DNA of 64,000 bases from positions 31,595,053 to 31,659,052 of the forward strand of contig OZ022577.1 in assembly GCA_963669155.1 (NCBI GenBank). The letters run 5' to 3'. Positions within the stretch are counted from its first letter, which is position 1. Every line of letters begins with the position of its first letter. The stretch comes from Arbacia lixula (lineage: Eukaryota > Echinodermata > Echinoidea > Arbacioida > Arbaciidae). The position numbers and the translations under genes are program-made. Shown piece after piece: positions 1-11,895 of this stretch. The notes under the pieces were generated by a model that made no database searches, was not told the DNA's origin, and saw only the letters and a list, made by a program, of their open reading frames with translations.

Positions 1-2271
1 TAATCACACAAAGGGAGTCAGACTGTTTTTATGCACTTTTACATTGTGATGACTGCTGCAACTTGAGTGCAAATATATCCCATCCAAACTCGATGCAAAC
101 TTAAGAAAATAAATAAAAACTCAGTTCAAACATTCAATCAAAATTGTAATTCATCATTGCTGATAAACATAATTTCCATGTTTCTACATGATTTGCAGAA
201 AAGCCGTCATTGCAAATCTTGAAATTGGTTTATATGTAGAGCACTGGCCTTAGCAGTGCAACATCTTCACTCTCTGTTGCCTCATAGTCTAAAACAATTC
301 GTGCCAAATGCAAAATGCTATTACGGACACCCCTTGTACCAAGGATTGGCAGTCTGAAATCTCCTGCCAATATCAAAGAGCCAGATGGTCACCTTTTTTC
401 CACCCCTCTTAAAAGCTCAGTCTAAACAATAATTTGATTAAGACGGATGAATATCCAGGGACATTATTTCCTGTTGTTAAACAAAACTAACCTTGTTCAT
501 TTTCTATGAGCATGGCCAATACAAGGGTGGATTTTCATGATACTTTAATTTTAAAAATGTAGGGACAAATCAAGACATCTTTTCATAACTAGTATGCTGA
601 ATTATGCAGCATGCAGGATATAAAAGATAAAAAGAATGGGTATCTAAAATTACAATCTGAATCATTGATAGTCACAGATGGATATCAGACAGATATCTAT
701 AATGACCCAAACTTTAAATGTTAGATACTACACAGTTAAATCACCACACTGCCTTTAACAATGTACATAGAATACATGCATTTTTTTGCTAAACAATGAA
801 AAAAAATTAAGTATGAGTGAAGGAGTTGACATAAAGGGCAAGCCTTGTAAAAGTCAATCTCCTTGTGGCTCCTGACTAATATACATTTACCTGTGACGGG
901 TGTAGCAGCAAGAATACTGTGCTGCCCACTTGATGTACTCAAACGGACAATGTTACCTAGAAATGCTAACATGGCTATATAAAAATGGCTCAAAGAAATA
1001 ATCTCAAAGACGTTGCATGAATACTCTCTGTCATAGATCGCCATAAGATGATGTGGTGGTAATGAGACTCAAGAAAATATTGCACATGCAAAGGTGTACA
1101 TGTGTTATAGGATGCAGATCCAAGTTTACGGCTAGTACATATGACCATTCCCCAGAAACAGGTCTTACAAGCACCTGGAATTATATTCATGAGATTTCTG
1201 CAAGTTATATGCTTTTCTTTGAGACTAAACTACATGTAACTATGTAAATAACATCTATTCAAAATGTAATAGCCTACATAATTTCAGTTCTTATTTTCAT
1301 TTCATGAAATGTTTTTTTCTCTTTAATTCAACAGTATTGATACCTATAAAACTTTATATTACAGGTCTGCATGAGGGATAAATTCCTTTAAGCCTAGCTA
1401 ACATCTCACCATTCCTTGCAGGCATAGAATGCAGACAAACGATAAAGCAATATGTACATGTGACGTCATGACCCCTATGGTTGCATCCATGGATGTGTGG
1501 GCATTGAGGGTACAGTGCAAGACAAAATCTCTTTCGCTTGCGTGCCTCCGTAATTTTGGCTGCCAATATACATCTACGTCTGACCTATATGTCAAGCAAC
1601 AAGTACATGTACCCTAAACTGAGAAAGCAGCAAGGAATGTATATCGTACTGGTGTGCCAAAATCTTTTTGGTTACCCTCCTGCAGCTAAATCTGACCCAC
1701 ATCAATGTGTACATGAGCAATTTATGAATCTTGAATCTTTAAAGAGATACCACACTCTACTGGTGAAATCTTAAGGGATCTTGGGCAAGAGATAAGAACA
1801 ATATTAGAGCTGTAACATCATCAAAATCAATCTTGAAATCATTTGAATTGCAAATGATGCAATATCACTTGCTTGGAGCTCAAGGAGTTTTAATTTAAAA
1901 TGCTCTTTGGGACGGAAACTTGAAGGTATCAAAGGCTCACAAATTTGGAAAAATTTCACACAACTTTACCTCAATTTGTCAGATTTTCATGAATCTTCGA
2001 AACCACTTGCTTTCTTTATTGTTTATTTTGTTTGTATGCAAATCAACTTATTTCAAGGTTTGTTCTCTTTTCTCTCCAGAGTGGAAATATAAGGAAAGAT
2101 AGCCGTCAGAATTTCCCCCTTCACTCTCTGTTCTCCTTCATCATGATAACAGAGTAACAAAAGTTTTTAAAAGACATTCCTGAAATATTCTATAGAGGAT
2201 AATATTACTCTTGAGTTTTGGGGGGTTTAGAGCCCCTTTAAGTTGGCGACGCAGCAATAAGTATGACTAAC
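1..2271. other. 3'-side intronic sequence, no exon recognised
   Basis: This is AT-rich unique-looking sequence downstream of exon B on the minus strand. A CRE-like TGACGTCA lies at 1461-1468. A 66-nt stretch at 891-956 has acceptor- and donor-like edges, but its only open phase does not follow exon B. I found no Cys-rich continuation of the EGF-like stretch here. Confidence 0.4.
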
Positions 2272-2414
2272 CTTTGCGATATTAGATGAGCAGAATCCGT
2301 GATCCAGACACTCCATGCCCTCGGGGGACACGGCGTAGTGGCAGTCATTCTGCTTCACCGTGACGTTCACTCGCAGGCCAAAACGGCACTGGAACAGCGG
2401 GTTTGCACTGTTTA
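2272..2414 (-). CDS. Internal exon B: end of cupredoxin domain and start of EGF-like stretch
   Basis: This is an internal exon of 143 nt: two bases plus 47 codons. The acceptor is TGCTCCCAATGCAG and the donor is GCAAAG|GTTAGT. The two leading bases TA complete the G left by exon A, giving Val and keeping the frame open. The peptide NPLFQCRFGLRVNVTVK corresponds to the phytocyanin C-terminus 'GHCQxGQKLxIxV': the second disulfide Cys is kept, while the His and Gln/Met ligand positions read Gln and Leu. NVT is a potential N-glycosylation site, consistent with an extracellular protein. A Cys-rich run follows, NDC...GMECLDHGFCSSN, which looks like the first half of an EGF-like module and should finish in the next exon. 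The exon ends in phase 0. The next exon should lie below 2270, but none there was convincing. The product is probably secreted or membrane-anchored; its function is unknown. Confidence 0.72.
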
Positions 2415-2428
2415 CTGCATTGGGAGCA

Positions 2429-2571
2429 AGAGAGACAGAGAGAGAAAGAGAGAGAGGGGAAGAGAGAGAGAAAGGGAGAAAGGGAGAGAAAGGGAGAGAA
2501 AGGGAGAGAAAGGGAGAGAGAGTGACACAGAGAGACAGAGAGAAAGAGAGAGAGTTAGAGAGAGAGAGAGA
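2429..2571. repeat. (GA)n/(GGGA)n polypurine microsatellite beside exon B acceptor
   Basis: The tract consists of GAGA, GAAAGG and GGGAGA units with few interruptions. On the transcribed minus strand it is a polypyrimidine run ending about 15 nt before the AG of exon B, so it doubles as the polypyrimidine tract of that splice acceptor. Confidence 0.9.
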
Positions 2572-2700
2572 ATTTATATTAAAAACATTTACGCATCAGG
2601 GAATTAACTGGGACACTGAAATAATTGGGAGGGAGAGAGAGCAATTATATTAAAAACATTTATGCATTAGGGAATCAACAGGGGCATTGAAATAATTGGC
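2572..2700. repeat. Imperfect direct duplication, period about 71 bp
   Basis: The block starting TATTAAAAACATTTA recurs 71 bp later, with a shared GGGAAT...TTGAAATAATTGG tail (ACTGAAATAATTGG in the first copy). The copies differ at several positions and a GA-rich spacer lies between them. It directly abuts the GA microsatellite and probably arose with it. Confidence 0.7.
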
Positions 2701-5145
2701 TATATCGAAAAAAAAAAAAGAATGCTAGATCTCCCTGACATGAAAGGCCTTAGTGAATTCAATCTGTCGTGTGTTAATATCTATCCATCTGTTGCATATA
2801 TGGACTTGTAGCCTTAAACTTGCATTGGAATGCTGAGTACTTGCCATGTGTCTTCAATAGACAATTACATACACTTATTCATTGCAACTCCCTGCTGGTA
2901 CTTTATAAGAGGGGGGGGGGGGGATTATTAAAAAAAAATAATCAAGACCAAATCGTGCCTGGTCCTGTGCATAAGTGCGTCTGGCATATAAACATCTTCT
3001 GAATTTGTCACACACTGAAATGGGTCTGATTTTTTTAAAATATCTGACATCTATTATGCTTAGCATCCATGAAAAGAACCTTACACACACCAGATACATA
3101 TTACGATCAGGAATTTATACCTTGATAATGTAATTAATCAATGAGAGGGCCTTATATCTATGCTACCTGTGGCCCCTTAAAAAAATATTTAAAAAAAATG
3201 GATTAATCAACACTGCACCTTTTAAAAAACTGTACACAATGGAAATCAAGAGGAAACTCCTTTCAAGTTGTTTTTGTGTGTGTACAATCAAATGGGCTTC
3301 CTTATTTGTTTGTGTTAATGAGCAGGTACTGCATTTTATTACACATATATTCAACATATGTGCATAAAAAATTAGGGTGAATTACACATGATTTGCGACT
3401 CTTTAGCTCTGTTTAACAGCCAAGAAGTAACATGTACCGGTACATAGAACTTCCTCCTTTACAAGAATTCTTACCTAGGTAAAGGGACACTCAAGACAAA
3501 TTTGGACATATAATCCTATTTCTTGCCTCAATGAAGATGGGACCATTGAAATTTGGTGCAGTGAATTGCCCTTGTCAGTAAAGAGTAAAATGTTGAGAAA
3601 ACAGAATCTGTATAGTGATAAAAAGGGCTGCAGAATTGGCTCAGATAGACAAGACTACAAAAGAGGCCAACTGCATTGAAGTAAGAGGTAGCAAAAGTAG
3701 GATTTACCAATGTAATGCAGGAATTATGCTTAAAGGTAACAAAATGTTATCAATGTAGAATAGAACAAGACAAACACACAATTCATGTATGTGTATGTGT
3801 GCTCCCTGACCCATACTTCATGAAGGGTTCTTAAGGCATACACCCCGATGCATCTATTGAAATGTGCATTAAAGACAGGGAAGCCTATTTGCAAAAGTCA
3901 TGGATTCTGCAGAAAATGGATGTATACCCAACGATAAAGTATATAAAATCTCAAAGTCATAGCTTCACAAACCTTTTCAGGAAATGTGAAAGACTATCCT
4001 CATTTACGTTTAAAATGCCCTATTTTGTAACAGACATAGTAGATCTACAGTCATAATAGTATTGCCCCCGGCAGTGCACAGCGCATTGCTCAGCACATTG
4101 AACGCATGTATTATGGTGGTGTGTACAATGGTCTCCAGTTTCTAGGCTACATTGACCGGGAGGATTTCTACAAACCGACCAAAACCTCCTTGAAATTGAG
4201 CGATTGCTACACCTCCGCTTGAAGTCGGTTTCCATTTCTATTATTGGGAAGGATTTTAACGAAAAAGCAAAAGGGCAACCGTGTCTTTAAACTTGGTCGA
4301 TGCACGGTGCAACTCCAAGATCAGTTGATCTGCACTGATGCGTGCATGTTAAGCTTGAAGAGAAAATGCATGTGAAATCAATGCACACAGTTTGCACCAC
4401 ATACACATGGTGCACTGAACCAGAGATGGTCAGAGTTTTGCCTTCACGAAATACCTTCTGGAGGGTGTATATGTTTGTGAAATTTCTATCAATATGCAGC
4501 ACATGAGACCTGAGACCTTTTGTATCAGAACACATTTAAGACCTTTAAGAGCTGCTTGCCACTTAATGAGTACTAGTAACTAGAACAAAAAGCACCCATC
4601 ATGATGATGGTTTAAGTCATGAAAAATGAAAACACAGTGAAGATATATACCATTATCGCTTGTGGAAAATTGAAATTGCGGTCTAAAGGCTACTTCCCCA
4701 GTATGGAGATGAGTTTCATAAGATACCATCGAAAAGGTCAGCTCATAATGTTTTGAATGCCTCACTATATATCGCCATGTTATGAAATGTAATAGTCCCA
4801 CATATAAACATCCCTGGAATAGCCGACTGCCACTGGAGGAGTAGAATTTATGGCAATTTCTACAGAAGGATGATTGGGTGAGTATCAGGATGGTGGTAGG
4901 ATTTGGCCCGTAAACTTGTAGCAACTGGAAACAAATTTGAGCAGGGTCCATAAAGAAAGTGATTAAAATCAGATTGATGGGCAAATAACGTGTACGGTAG
5001 GGGAAAGTATCAGTACCATTAATCTTACTCCGCCTGTCTCTTAATCCCCATTTGTCTCCATTTCATGTACTGGCCATGAAATTAATATACTGGGTAGTAA
5101 ATCTCTTACCTCCACTTTTAAATCATTACTCTTTATGTTTTGTTG

Positions 5146-5475
5146 CTCTTCACTTTTTTTTGCCTCTGCCTTCTCTTCATCCTTTTCTTAATCTGTTGTA
5201 TTTTTTTTTCTTCTTCTCCTTCTTCTTCTTCTTCTTCTTCTTCTGCTATTTCTTTTTGCTTTCTTCTTCTTTTTCTGCTTCTTTTTATATTTCTTTTGTT
5301 TAGTTCTTTCTCTTCACAGTCCCATTCTTCTTTCTTCCTCTCCTTCTTTTTTCCTCCTTTTCTCTTTCTCATCTTATGTTTTCATGTCTTCTACTTCAAC
5401 CTCCCCTCCATCACTACCTCTTCATTACCAGTTTTCTTCTTTTTTGCCTCTCTTCCTTCTTTTACCTTTACATTC
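5146..5475. repeat. Pyrimidine-rich (CTT/TTC)n low-complexity tract
   Basis: The + strand is almost entirely T and C, including a (TTC)n core at about 5209-5244. Long open frames on both strands across it are a by-product of composition. Confidence 0.85.
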
Positions 5476-5949
5476 TCTAACAATTCATTTCTCTATCTAT
5501 CTGATACCCTCTGCTTACTTTGTCTACCAATCAACATCTTTCAATTCATCCATCAAATAATATCAACATGAATACGTACATTGAGATGGCTGTATTTTGA
5601 CAGGAATTATTGGTACAAAGAGTACAAAAGCGCAATTCAATAAGGATTTGTGGAATGTTATATCGCTACAGTCTATTCTTTTCCAAGGGGGATGAAATGT
5701 GATCAACCGTTGTACTTAGTCTCTTATGTCCCCACTTGTAAGCCTTTGCAAACATCATCATGTGCTTCCCAAATACTCATGCTAGATGCGACATAATTAG
5801 GTTCATGTCAAACACACATGCTGTACTGTACACACAAATGGCTGAAGGTACTATCGAAAACCACACAACACAGCATCTGATCTATTCTTAAGTCCTTGCT
5901 GACCACATTCTTGCAGGAAACAGCAAAACGTGTAGGACGACTGTGCAGG

Positions 5950-6064
5950 AGAGAGGTGTCAGTGGGAAAAGGAAAAGAGAAGAGAGGAAAAGATAAGACA
6001 AAGTGAGAAGAAGCAGAAGAAGAACAAGAAGAAAGAGAGGGAGAGAGAGCGCAGATAGACAAAG
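5950..6064. repeat. Polypurine low-complexity tract
   Basis: GA, GAA and GAAGAA units dominate the + strand, with scattered interruptions. It is a mirror-type tract of the same kind as the ones at 18.9 and 41 kb. Confidence 0.8.
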
Positions 6065-6989
6065 GCAAGATAAGGCAGAAAAAGTTTGAACAAAACCTGA
6101 ATTATTATCGTTAAAATGTAACTTGGTAATGGTATATGTCCCTGTCACAATCAGCAGACTGAATGGAGAGGGATGTTGAAATCATATCCCTGGTTACAGA
6201 ATAAACAAATCTATCATACATACATACATAAATGTGCACCATCTCCACTTCCTGGGGAGCTTATTGCATGCGTCCTTTGCAAAGAAATTAATCCAACAGC
6301 CATAAATTATCAATTTATTCAATTATTCATGTTTGTATAGAATGTTAACGTGCTAAAGGCTGTATTTTCCATTTTTGTCCCCCAAAATTCTCTCACTCTG
6401 CACAACTGCAATGGTATCAACAAAATGATGCTCAGAAAATTCAATTTCTCATTCGATAAAATAGTCATAGACTCAGTTTTCATTATAAAGACAGAATCAA
6501 TGTCTGTTTAGGCCTCCTTCCTCAAAACCCAAGGGTGATTTGACATAAAACTGGAGTTTTTTAATTAGGGAATGGAAGGAAAATCCTTGTCGTTGAGGCC
6601 TTCCATGTCTGGCGTTTCGTCAATAGACTACTAATAACTGCAAAGATGTCAATACCGTTAGCGTTTTGCCAACACAGACTATATTGGAAATCAATTTTAG
6701 AATTTACTTACAGCCTCTTCCAAACTAATTATACCCAAATAACTCATTACATTTTGTACTTGCAATGAAACCCTACCATGAAAGGTAACTTTCAAAATCT
6801 GTAATTTATTATGCTTTCCTTGATATACAATATTGAATTAAATTGAAGAGTAAAACATGTTTGCTTTTGTTTTGCTAACACACTTAATACATTTCTCTGT
6901 CTTGTTTCTATAAAAAATAATTATTTCCTGTACATATGTTTGTCTTTCTCTCCCTCTATAGCGCTTTCCCTTTGACCAACTCATATATA

Positions 6990-7635
6990 CAGTTGAGGCC
7001 AAAAGTTTACATACACCCATGGAATTCAGTGAAATTTGTACATTTGCCAAACATCATAGCATGTACTATATCTTCAGAAATATAAATACTACCATGACGA
7101 ATTTGGTATCAAATGAAAGAGCGCGTTAAGCTCTTTCACGTGATTGGCATTGAATTCTATTTCAGGTGGAATGTTTTTTGAAGAAATATAAGAGATGTTC
7201 GTGCCAAATGTATTATATTGTTTGTTATCATATTTTCAAACATTATTTCATAGAAATATATGCATGTCAAATCTTTGATTTATATTACATTTCCTATCAT
7301 GATATATCACCACTGAACAAAAAAGTATAATCTGAAATATTTCTCTTGAGAAGTAACTAGCACAAATATGATTTTTTTTTTCAAGTTTCTTTTTTTCAAT
7401 TTGTTTAAAATATGAATGTGTTGTTGTTGTTTTTTTGAAAAACGACACTTAAATATTTTTCAGTTCCTGGTGACAAAGTAATGTGATAAAGGGGCATGGC
7501 ATACTCATTTGTTTGATGTCAAATTCGTCATGATAGCACAAATGTTGTATAAGATACAGTAAATTTTATGATGTCTGGCAAGTGTCTACTTTTCTTTGAA
7601 TTTCCCGGGTGTATGTAAACTTCTGGCCTCAACTG
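6990..7635. mobile_element. Non-autonomous Tc1-like element (MITE) with long TIRs
   Basis: The left end begins CAGTTGAGGCCAAAAG and the right end finishes CTGGCCTCAACTG. Both go on to TTTACATACACCC on the inner side, and the element is flanked by TA on both sides (6988-6989, 7636-7637). The inverted repeats can be followed for about 130 bp with moderate divergence: CCATGACGAATTTGG on the left matches the complement of the segment near 7530. The terminal string closely resembles the ends of Sleeping Beauty/salmonid Tc1 elements. The interior has no transposase frame. It lies inside the large intron. Confidence 0.9.
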
Positions 7636-8368
7636 TATATCTCTCTCTCTCTCTGTCTCTTATCTTTATTGGTCTATCTCCACAGAAATGTTTTAATGGA
7701 AATATGACACCACAGCGATAATCACCCATACACAATACAAATCAAAAACTGACAAAGATACAACACCACTAGTTAAAACTTAGATCAAAAGATCCCAATT
7801 ATCCCCAAAAGATTCACAATCACATTTGCCCATCTATTTGCCCCAGTTTCATTTCTGTCTTCCCTTTCCTAATTCCCTGCCCCAATCAATGACCGGAGAG
7901 AGAGAACGAAGACGGCTGAGAAAGATGAGCCGTGGACTAGAGGGAGAGAGGGAGGGAGGGGACGAGGTTCTGAGAGATAAATGGGCACCAGATTGCTCAG
8001 TGAGGTAGAAGATGGGGAACTAATGGATGGGATTTGCGGGTGCGTTCTCATTATCATACCAAAGAACGATTTATTGTCGTTTGATCTTCTCCCATCTAGT
8101 CAACTTCCCATTCTGTCTTTTAGAACTACCCTCTTGTAGTAAATAAAAGTATCCCAAATTGTAACTCTAACAACAACCAACCTTACTCTGATCCACAATC
8201 TACGTTATTATAATCCTACAGCTAGCCCCACTCCTAATCTAGTTCACCTTATTCTAAGCATAAGCCTTACCCAACTCATAATCCTGAACCCCAACCATAA
8301 CCCCTGTAAGGCTATTACACAAACTAAGAGAAGATCAAATAGCCATGCACCTATAAAAGACCAACAGT

Positions 8369-8458
8369 TAACTCCTTCTTAGCAAGAGCATAAGGTGCTC
8401 AATAGGATTTGTGTGTATTACATGTGCAAAAATGAGCCCATGGCAGATGAAGGATTAA
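8369..8458 (+). mobile_element. TTAA-flanked ~90-bp palindromic MITE, copy 1
   Basis: The element runs from TTAACTCCTTCTTAGC to GGCAGATGAAGGATTAA. Its middle reads GGATTTGTGTGTATTAC followed by TGTGCAAAAATG, which is shared with the other copies of this family in the window. The TTAA termini and CCCTTTG-like ends suggest piggyBac derivation. Confidence 0.65.
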
Positions 8459-8486
8459 GACATGTCTGGAGATGGCTTAAATCTCT

Positions 8487-8687
8487 GGGACTGTAGTGAT
8501 ATTCTGAAAGAAAATTAAGTCAAAAACTGTCTTAGCTTAATCAGTTTAAACTCTAAAACCTGATTTAAGGTGTTTTTTTCAAACTGCCCTAATACGCCTA
8601 TCACAGTAATATTATAGGTGATTGCCGTAGGGCACTTAAGTCAAAACTTAAGTAATGAATTAAGTCCATTTTTAGCATACCACCCCT
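8487..8687. mobile_element. MITE with GGG...TATTCTGAAAG ends, member 1
   Basis: The left end has GATATTCTGAAAGAAAATTAAGTC and an inner CTTAGCTTAATCAGT; the right end has TTAGCATACCACCCC. The same end sequences and inner order recur at 23444-23619, which supports a dispersed family rather than chance. Confidence 0.6.
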
Positions 8688-9839
8688 GGAGAATGAGACT
8701 GTCCAAAACTTTTAAACTTGGGGGGTCGGTGAGCATTCTGTGAGCTGCATTAGGCAAAGACTTGAAATATAATGAATGAAAGGCTCTACTGCACAATAAA
8801 CAAGACACAAGGGTGAAGTGATACATGTGAAGACAGAATTAGAATTAGATATTGAATTAGATATTGATTTGCCATGAAAGCATTCTTGCACAGGAGTTTA
8901 ACAAGAATGTTCTCCCACACTATTCGTTGTTTACATGGAAGTTAAGTAAAAAAAAAAAAAAAGAGCAAGAAATCCGCGCAGTCTTCCATGGCACTGAGCA
9001 CAATTGATCCAAAACAATTTAAGTTGCATCACACTTGACATTTACAGATGTTTCACTTAATCACATGGTCTATTTAGCCACTCCGCGTCATTACCTGTGA
9101 CTCTTATAGAGACGACATTCTATTTTTCCTTTCTACTACACATGCTGGGATAACAGCCAAGTATGGACCTGTAGTCCATCCTTCATTCCTCCCCCCCCCT
9201 TTCTTCAAAAAGACAAATAAATGTATGGTGCTTAGTCTGTGTGTCCAGACAGTTGAGATTGCAGCAGTGCATGGAACAGTAAAAAAAACACAGAAGAGAA
9301 ACATACTCCTCAGCCTTGCCTCAAGGCTACATCAGTTCTAAAACAGACCTGTATGTCAAAATTGATCAATAATTGAATTGTACAGAAACAATCAACTTAC
9401 ATTGTACATGTGTTGAGACATGACCCTTTCCCAAAGAGAAAACACCCATGACATGTAGACACGCCCTCTTCCACGCATTCAAACACTTTGCCCCATTTAC
9501 TTGTTATACAGTTAGTTTTCCACCAAAATGCTTATTTATAACCATGGAATTGTTCCAACGAAAATAGACTCTTGACAGACCAACTTCCTAACCTTCATTT
9601 AAATATTTTGCTATCTAGAAATCAGTATTGCAATTCAAAACTCACAGTATTTCTCCATTAACCCTTACATTACCAAACCTTGAAATCCCCATTGTCTTCC
9701 TGCATATCTTCATGCCAATGAAGATGAGTGGCATAACTACTTGTTTGGAAAGATGCAGTATTTTCACGAAGAACCTTGAACAGTATTCTGGGTAAATTTC
9801 GGTACAAAATACTTTAAAAATCCATACTCGTTGGCAGCC

Positions 9840-11160
9840 TGGCAGACGGATATCATGTGGATCACTTGAGCTTGAGATCATCTACCATCCTTCCCACTCA
9901 ACAGCTCTGTGCTCCACTGGATTTAACATGAAGGTCACATCGTTCTATGTGAGACAACCCTTGATATCGGACGTCATGCTGAATCGATGCGTTCAACACC
10001 TTCCCACCAATTCAATCGCTCTGCTCCAGTAATTAACCCATTTCAACCAAATACTGCTAATATGTGGTTTGGAGCTATATCTCAGCTCTCAAGAATAATG
10101 AAAGATGCATCACAACTAAGAGCATATATTTCCACACAAGATGGATTAATTTTTGTTATTAGGTGATAACTTTTGTTACAATTTTTTAAAGCACGATAAG
10201 GGGTCATATGATCACTAAATCGTCAAAATGGCAATCCACTGAAATGTGGAAATGAAGAGTACATTGTATGTAATTAAAAGAAACAAAAACTCCCCCAATG
10301 AGAACAGACCCTTCATAGCGAATGTCATGCTGAATCAATGAGTTTAACCTTTCACACCTTCTGACCGAAATCGCTCTGCTCCAGGAAATTAATATAAAGG
10401 ATATAGGGCATGCTGTTTATAAAAGAAACATGAAAATCTCCCTATGAGAACAAACCCTTGATATTGGACATCAAGTTGAATCAATGCATTTAGCATCCAA
10501 CACCTTCTACCCATTCAATTGCTCTGCTCCAGCAGGTATTTGTCATAAAAGCCACATTCCACATGAACATTTCCTAAAGAGCATGCATCCTGGATGCTTC
10601 ATGTCAAAACAAGTGTGAAAGATGGAACTTTCAACCCAGAAAACACGACATATTTCAACATTAAACTTTTTCAAAGCAAAAACAAAACTTTGATGACACA
10701 ATGTCACAGCACAAATTATGTTGTTAAAAGGTCTTTCAAATTTCCTTCTGAAGACAATACAGAGTGTGTCAAAAGAGACTTTCTCTAAAAGGAGGCATCC
10801 TTCACAGTGGATGTCATACTAAATCAATTGCTTTGAAAGCTTTCATCATTCTACATCCTAACAACTCTGTTCAAGTACGTGCAAATATCAAGGCCACATT
10901 GGCCGTTTGAAAACGTAGTACTCTACCATAGAGAACACACCCTTCAGCGGATGCAAGATTACAGAATGAACCATATTGAAATTAAAATATCCCTTTAAAC
11001 AAATTACTCCAATACACACAATATCAAGGCCTCTCTGCACGTTTCAAAACACAAAACTATCCCTAAGAGAACACACCCTTACCTGTGGATGTCATGCTGA
11101 ATAAATGTGTTTAAAAGCTTCCTCCATCCTAAGCATCCAACCTGATCCAAAACCACTCAC
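9840..11160. repeat. Degenerate tandem array, unit about 120-147 bp
   Basis: Seven anchors related to GATGTCATGCTGAAT lie near 9849, 9970, 10320, 10467, 10810, 10950 and 11088. Units also share an upstream GAGAACACACCCTT-like box and a downstream CATCC...CTCTGCTCCAG box. Most intervals are 120-147 bp; two are about 345 bp and probably hold decayed units. The divergence suggests an old array. Confidence 0.8.
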
Positions 11161-11585
11161 TGGATACCCATTTGACGCTGACTTATTCCCCTTGACTTCC
11201 CACACTTAAGGTCGAACATGAAACGAACATTACACGCTTCTGCGCCTTTTAGGTATATTCTCCTGAAAGTGACGACAAGACGATGATTAATGCAGATGAA
11301 AACTGGTTCATCAGCATGGGGGAGGCGGGATTCTACAAGATTCCAGTTTTGCTAATTTCTTGTATTATTTCACAATTTAAGCTGTATGAAGTGTGCCTCA
11401 ACTATCATAAGGTACACACATACTTTCACTTGAATTGAAAAAATATAACCCTATAATAGCGTGTTAAGCTGAAGGCATTTGAATTGTAACCTATATTCTT
11501 CAGGCATATAAGTGCTTTTGCAAATATATCTTCTGGGAAGATTTTTGTTGAAATATATCTTGTTACCTAAATTGGTAGAAGTATA

Positions 11586-11587
<2 letters not shown>

Positions 11588-11624
<37 letters not shown>

Positions 11625-11758
11625 GTGTGTGCGTGTGCGTGTGCGTGTGCGTGTGCGTGTGCGTGTGCGTGTGCGTGTGCGTGTGCGTGTGCGTGTGCGT
11701 GTGCGTGTGCGTGTGCGTGTGCGTGTGCGTGTGCGTGTGCGTGTGCGTGTGCGTGTGC
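11588..11758. repeat. (GT)n then (GTGCGT)n hexamer repeat
   Basis: About 40 bp of GT dinucleotides lead into about 130 bp of near-perfect GTGCGT hexamers. The whole tract alternates purine and pyrimidine, which is the pattern favouring left-handed Z-DNA. Open frames through it encode Arg-Val or Arg-Thr repeats and are not genes. Confidence 0.95.
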
Positions 11759-11769
11759 ATATAGGTAAC

Positions 11770-11895
11770 AGAGAGCTCAAGAAGACAGAGAAACAGAGAC
11801 AGACAGACAGAAAAAGACAGAGCTAGAAACAGAGATAGAGTCAGAGACAGTGGCAGAGGAATAGAAATAGAGAGAGAGAAAAAGAAAAAGACAAG
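11770..11895. repeat. Imperfect CAGA/GAGA-rich tract
   Basis: The tract has ACAGAGA, CAGACAGACAG and GAGAGAGA units following the hexamer repeat. It is low-complexity with many interruptions. Confidence 0.75.

Larger units (their letters stand above)
2701..6989. other. Intronic sequence with pyrimidine and purine tracts, no exon seen
   Basis: This is mostly unique AT-rich DNA. It contains a G13 run near 2911, a TTC/CTT-rich tract at about 5146-5475 and a GA-rich tract at about 5950-6064. The minus-strand 134-codon frame at 4580-4984 has no recognisable domain or splice context. Confidence 0.5.
7636..9839. other. Intronic sequence between MITE and tandem array
   Basis: Apart from the two small MITEs annotated separately at 8369 and 8487, this stretch is unique AT-rich sequence with a short (CT)n run just after the Tc1 MITE, a GGGAGA patch near 7950 and an A14 run near 8949. 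No exon was recognised. Confidence 0.45.

Noticed and set aside
891-956. Possible 66-nt minus-strand exon with TTTCTAG acceptor and ACAG|GTAAAT donor
   Set aside because: Its only open phase needs a preceding exon ending in phase 1, but exon B ends in phase 0, and the peptide lacks the Cys expected to finish the EGF-like module.
4580-4984. 134-codon minus-strand open frame, among the longest outside simple repeats
   Set aside because: The peptide has no recognisable domain, no codon bias and no splice or promoter context; such lengths arise by chance in 64 kb.
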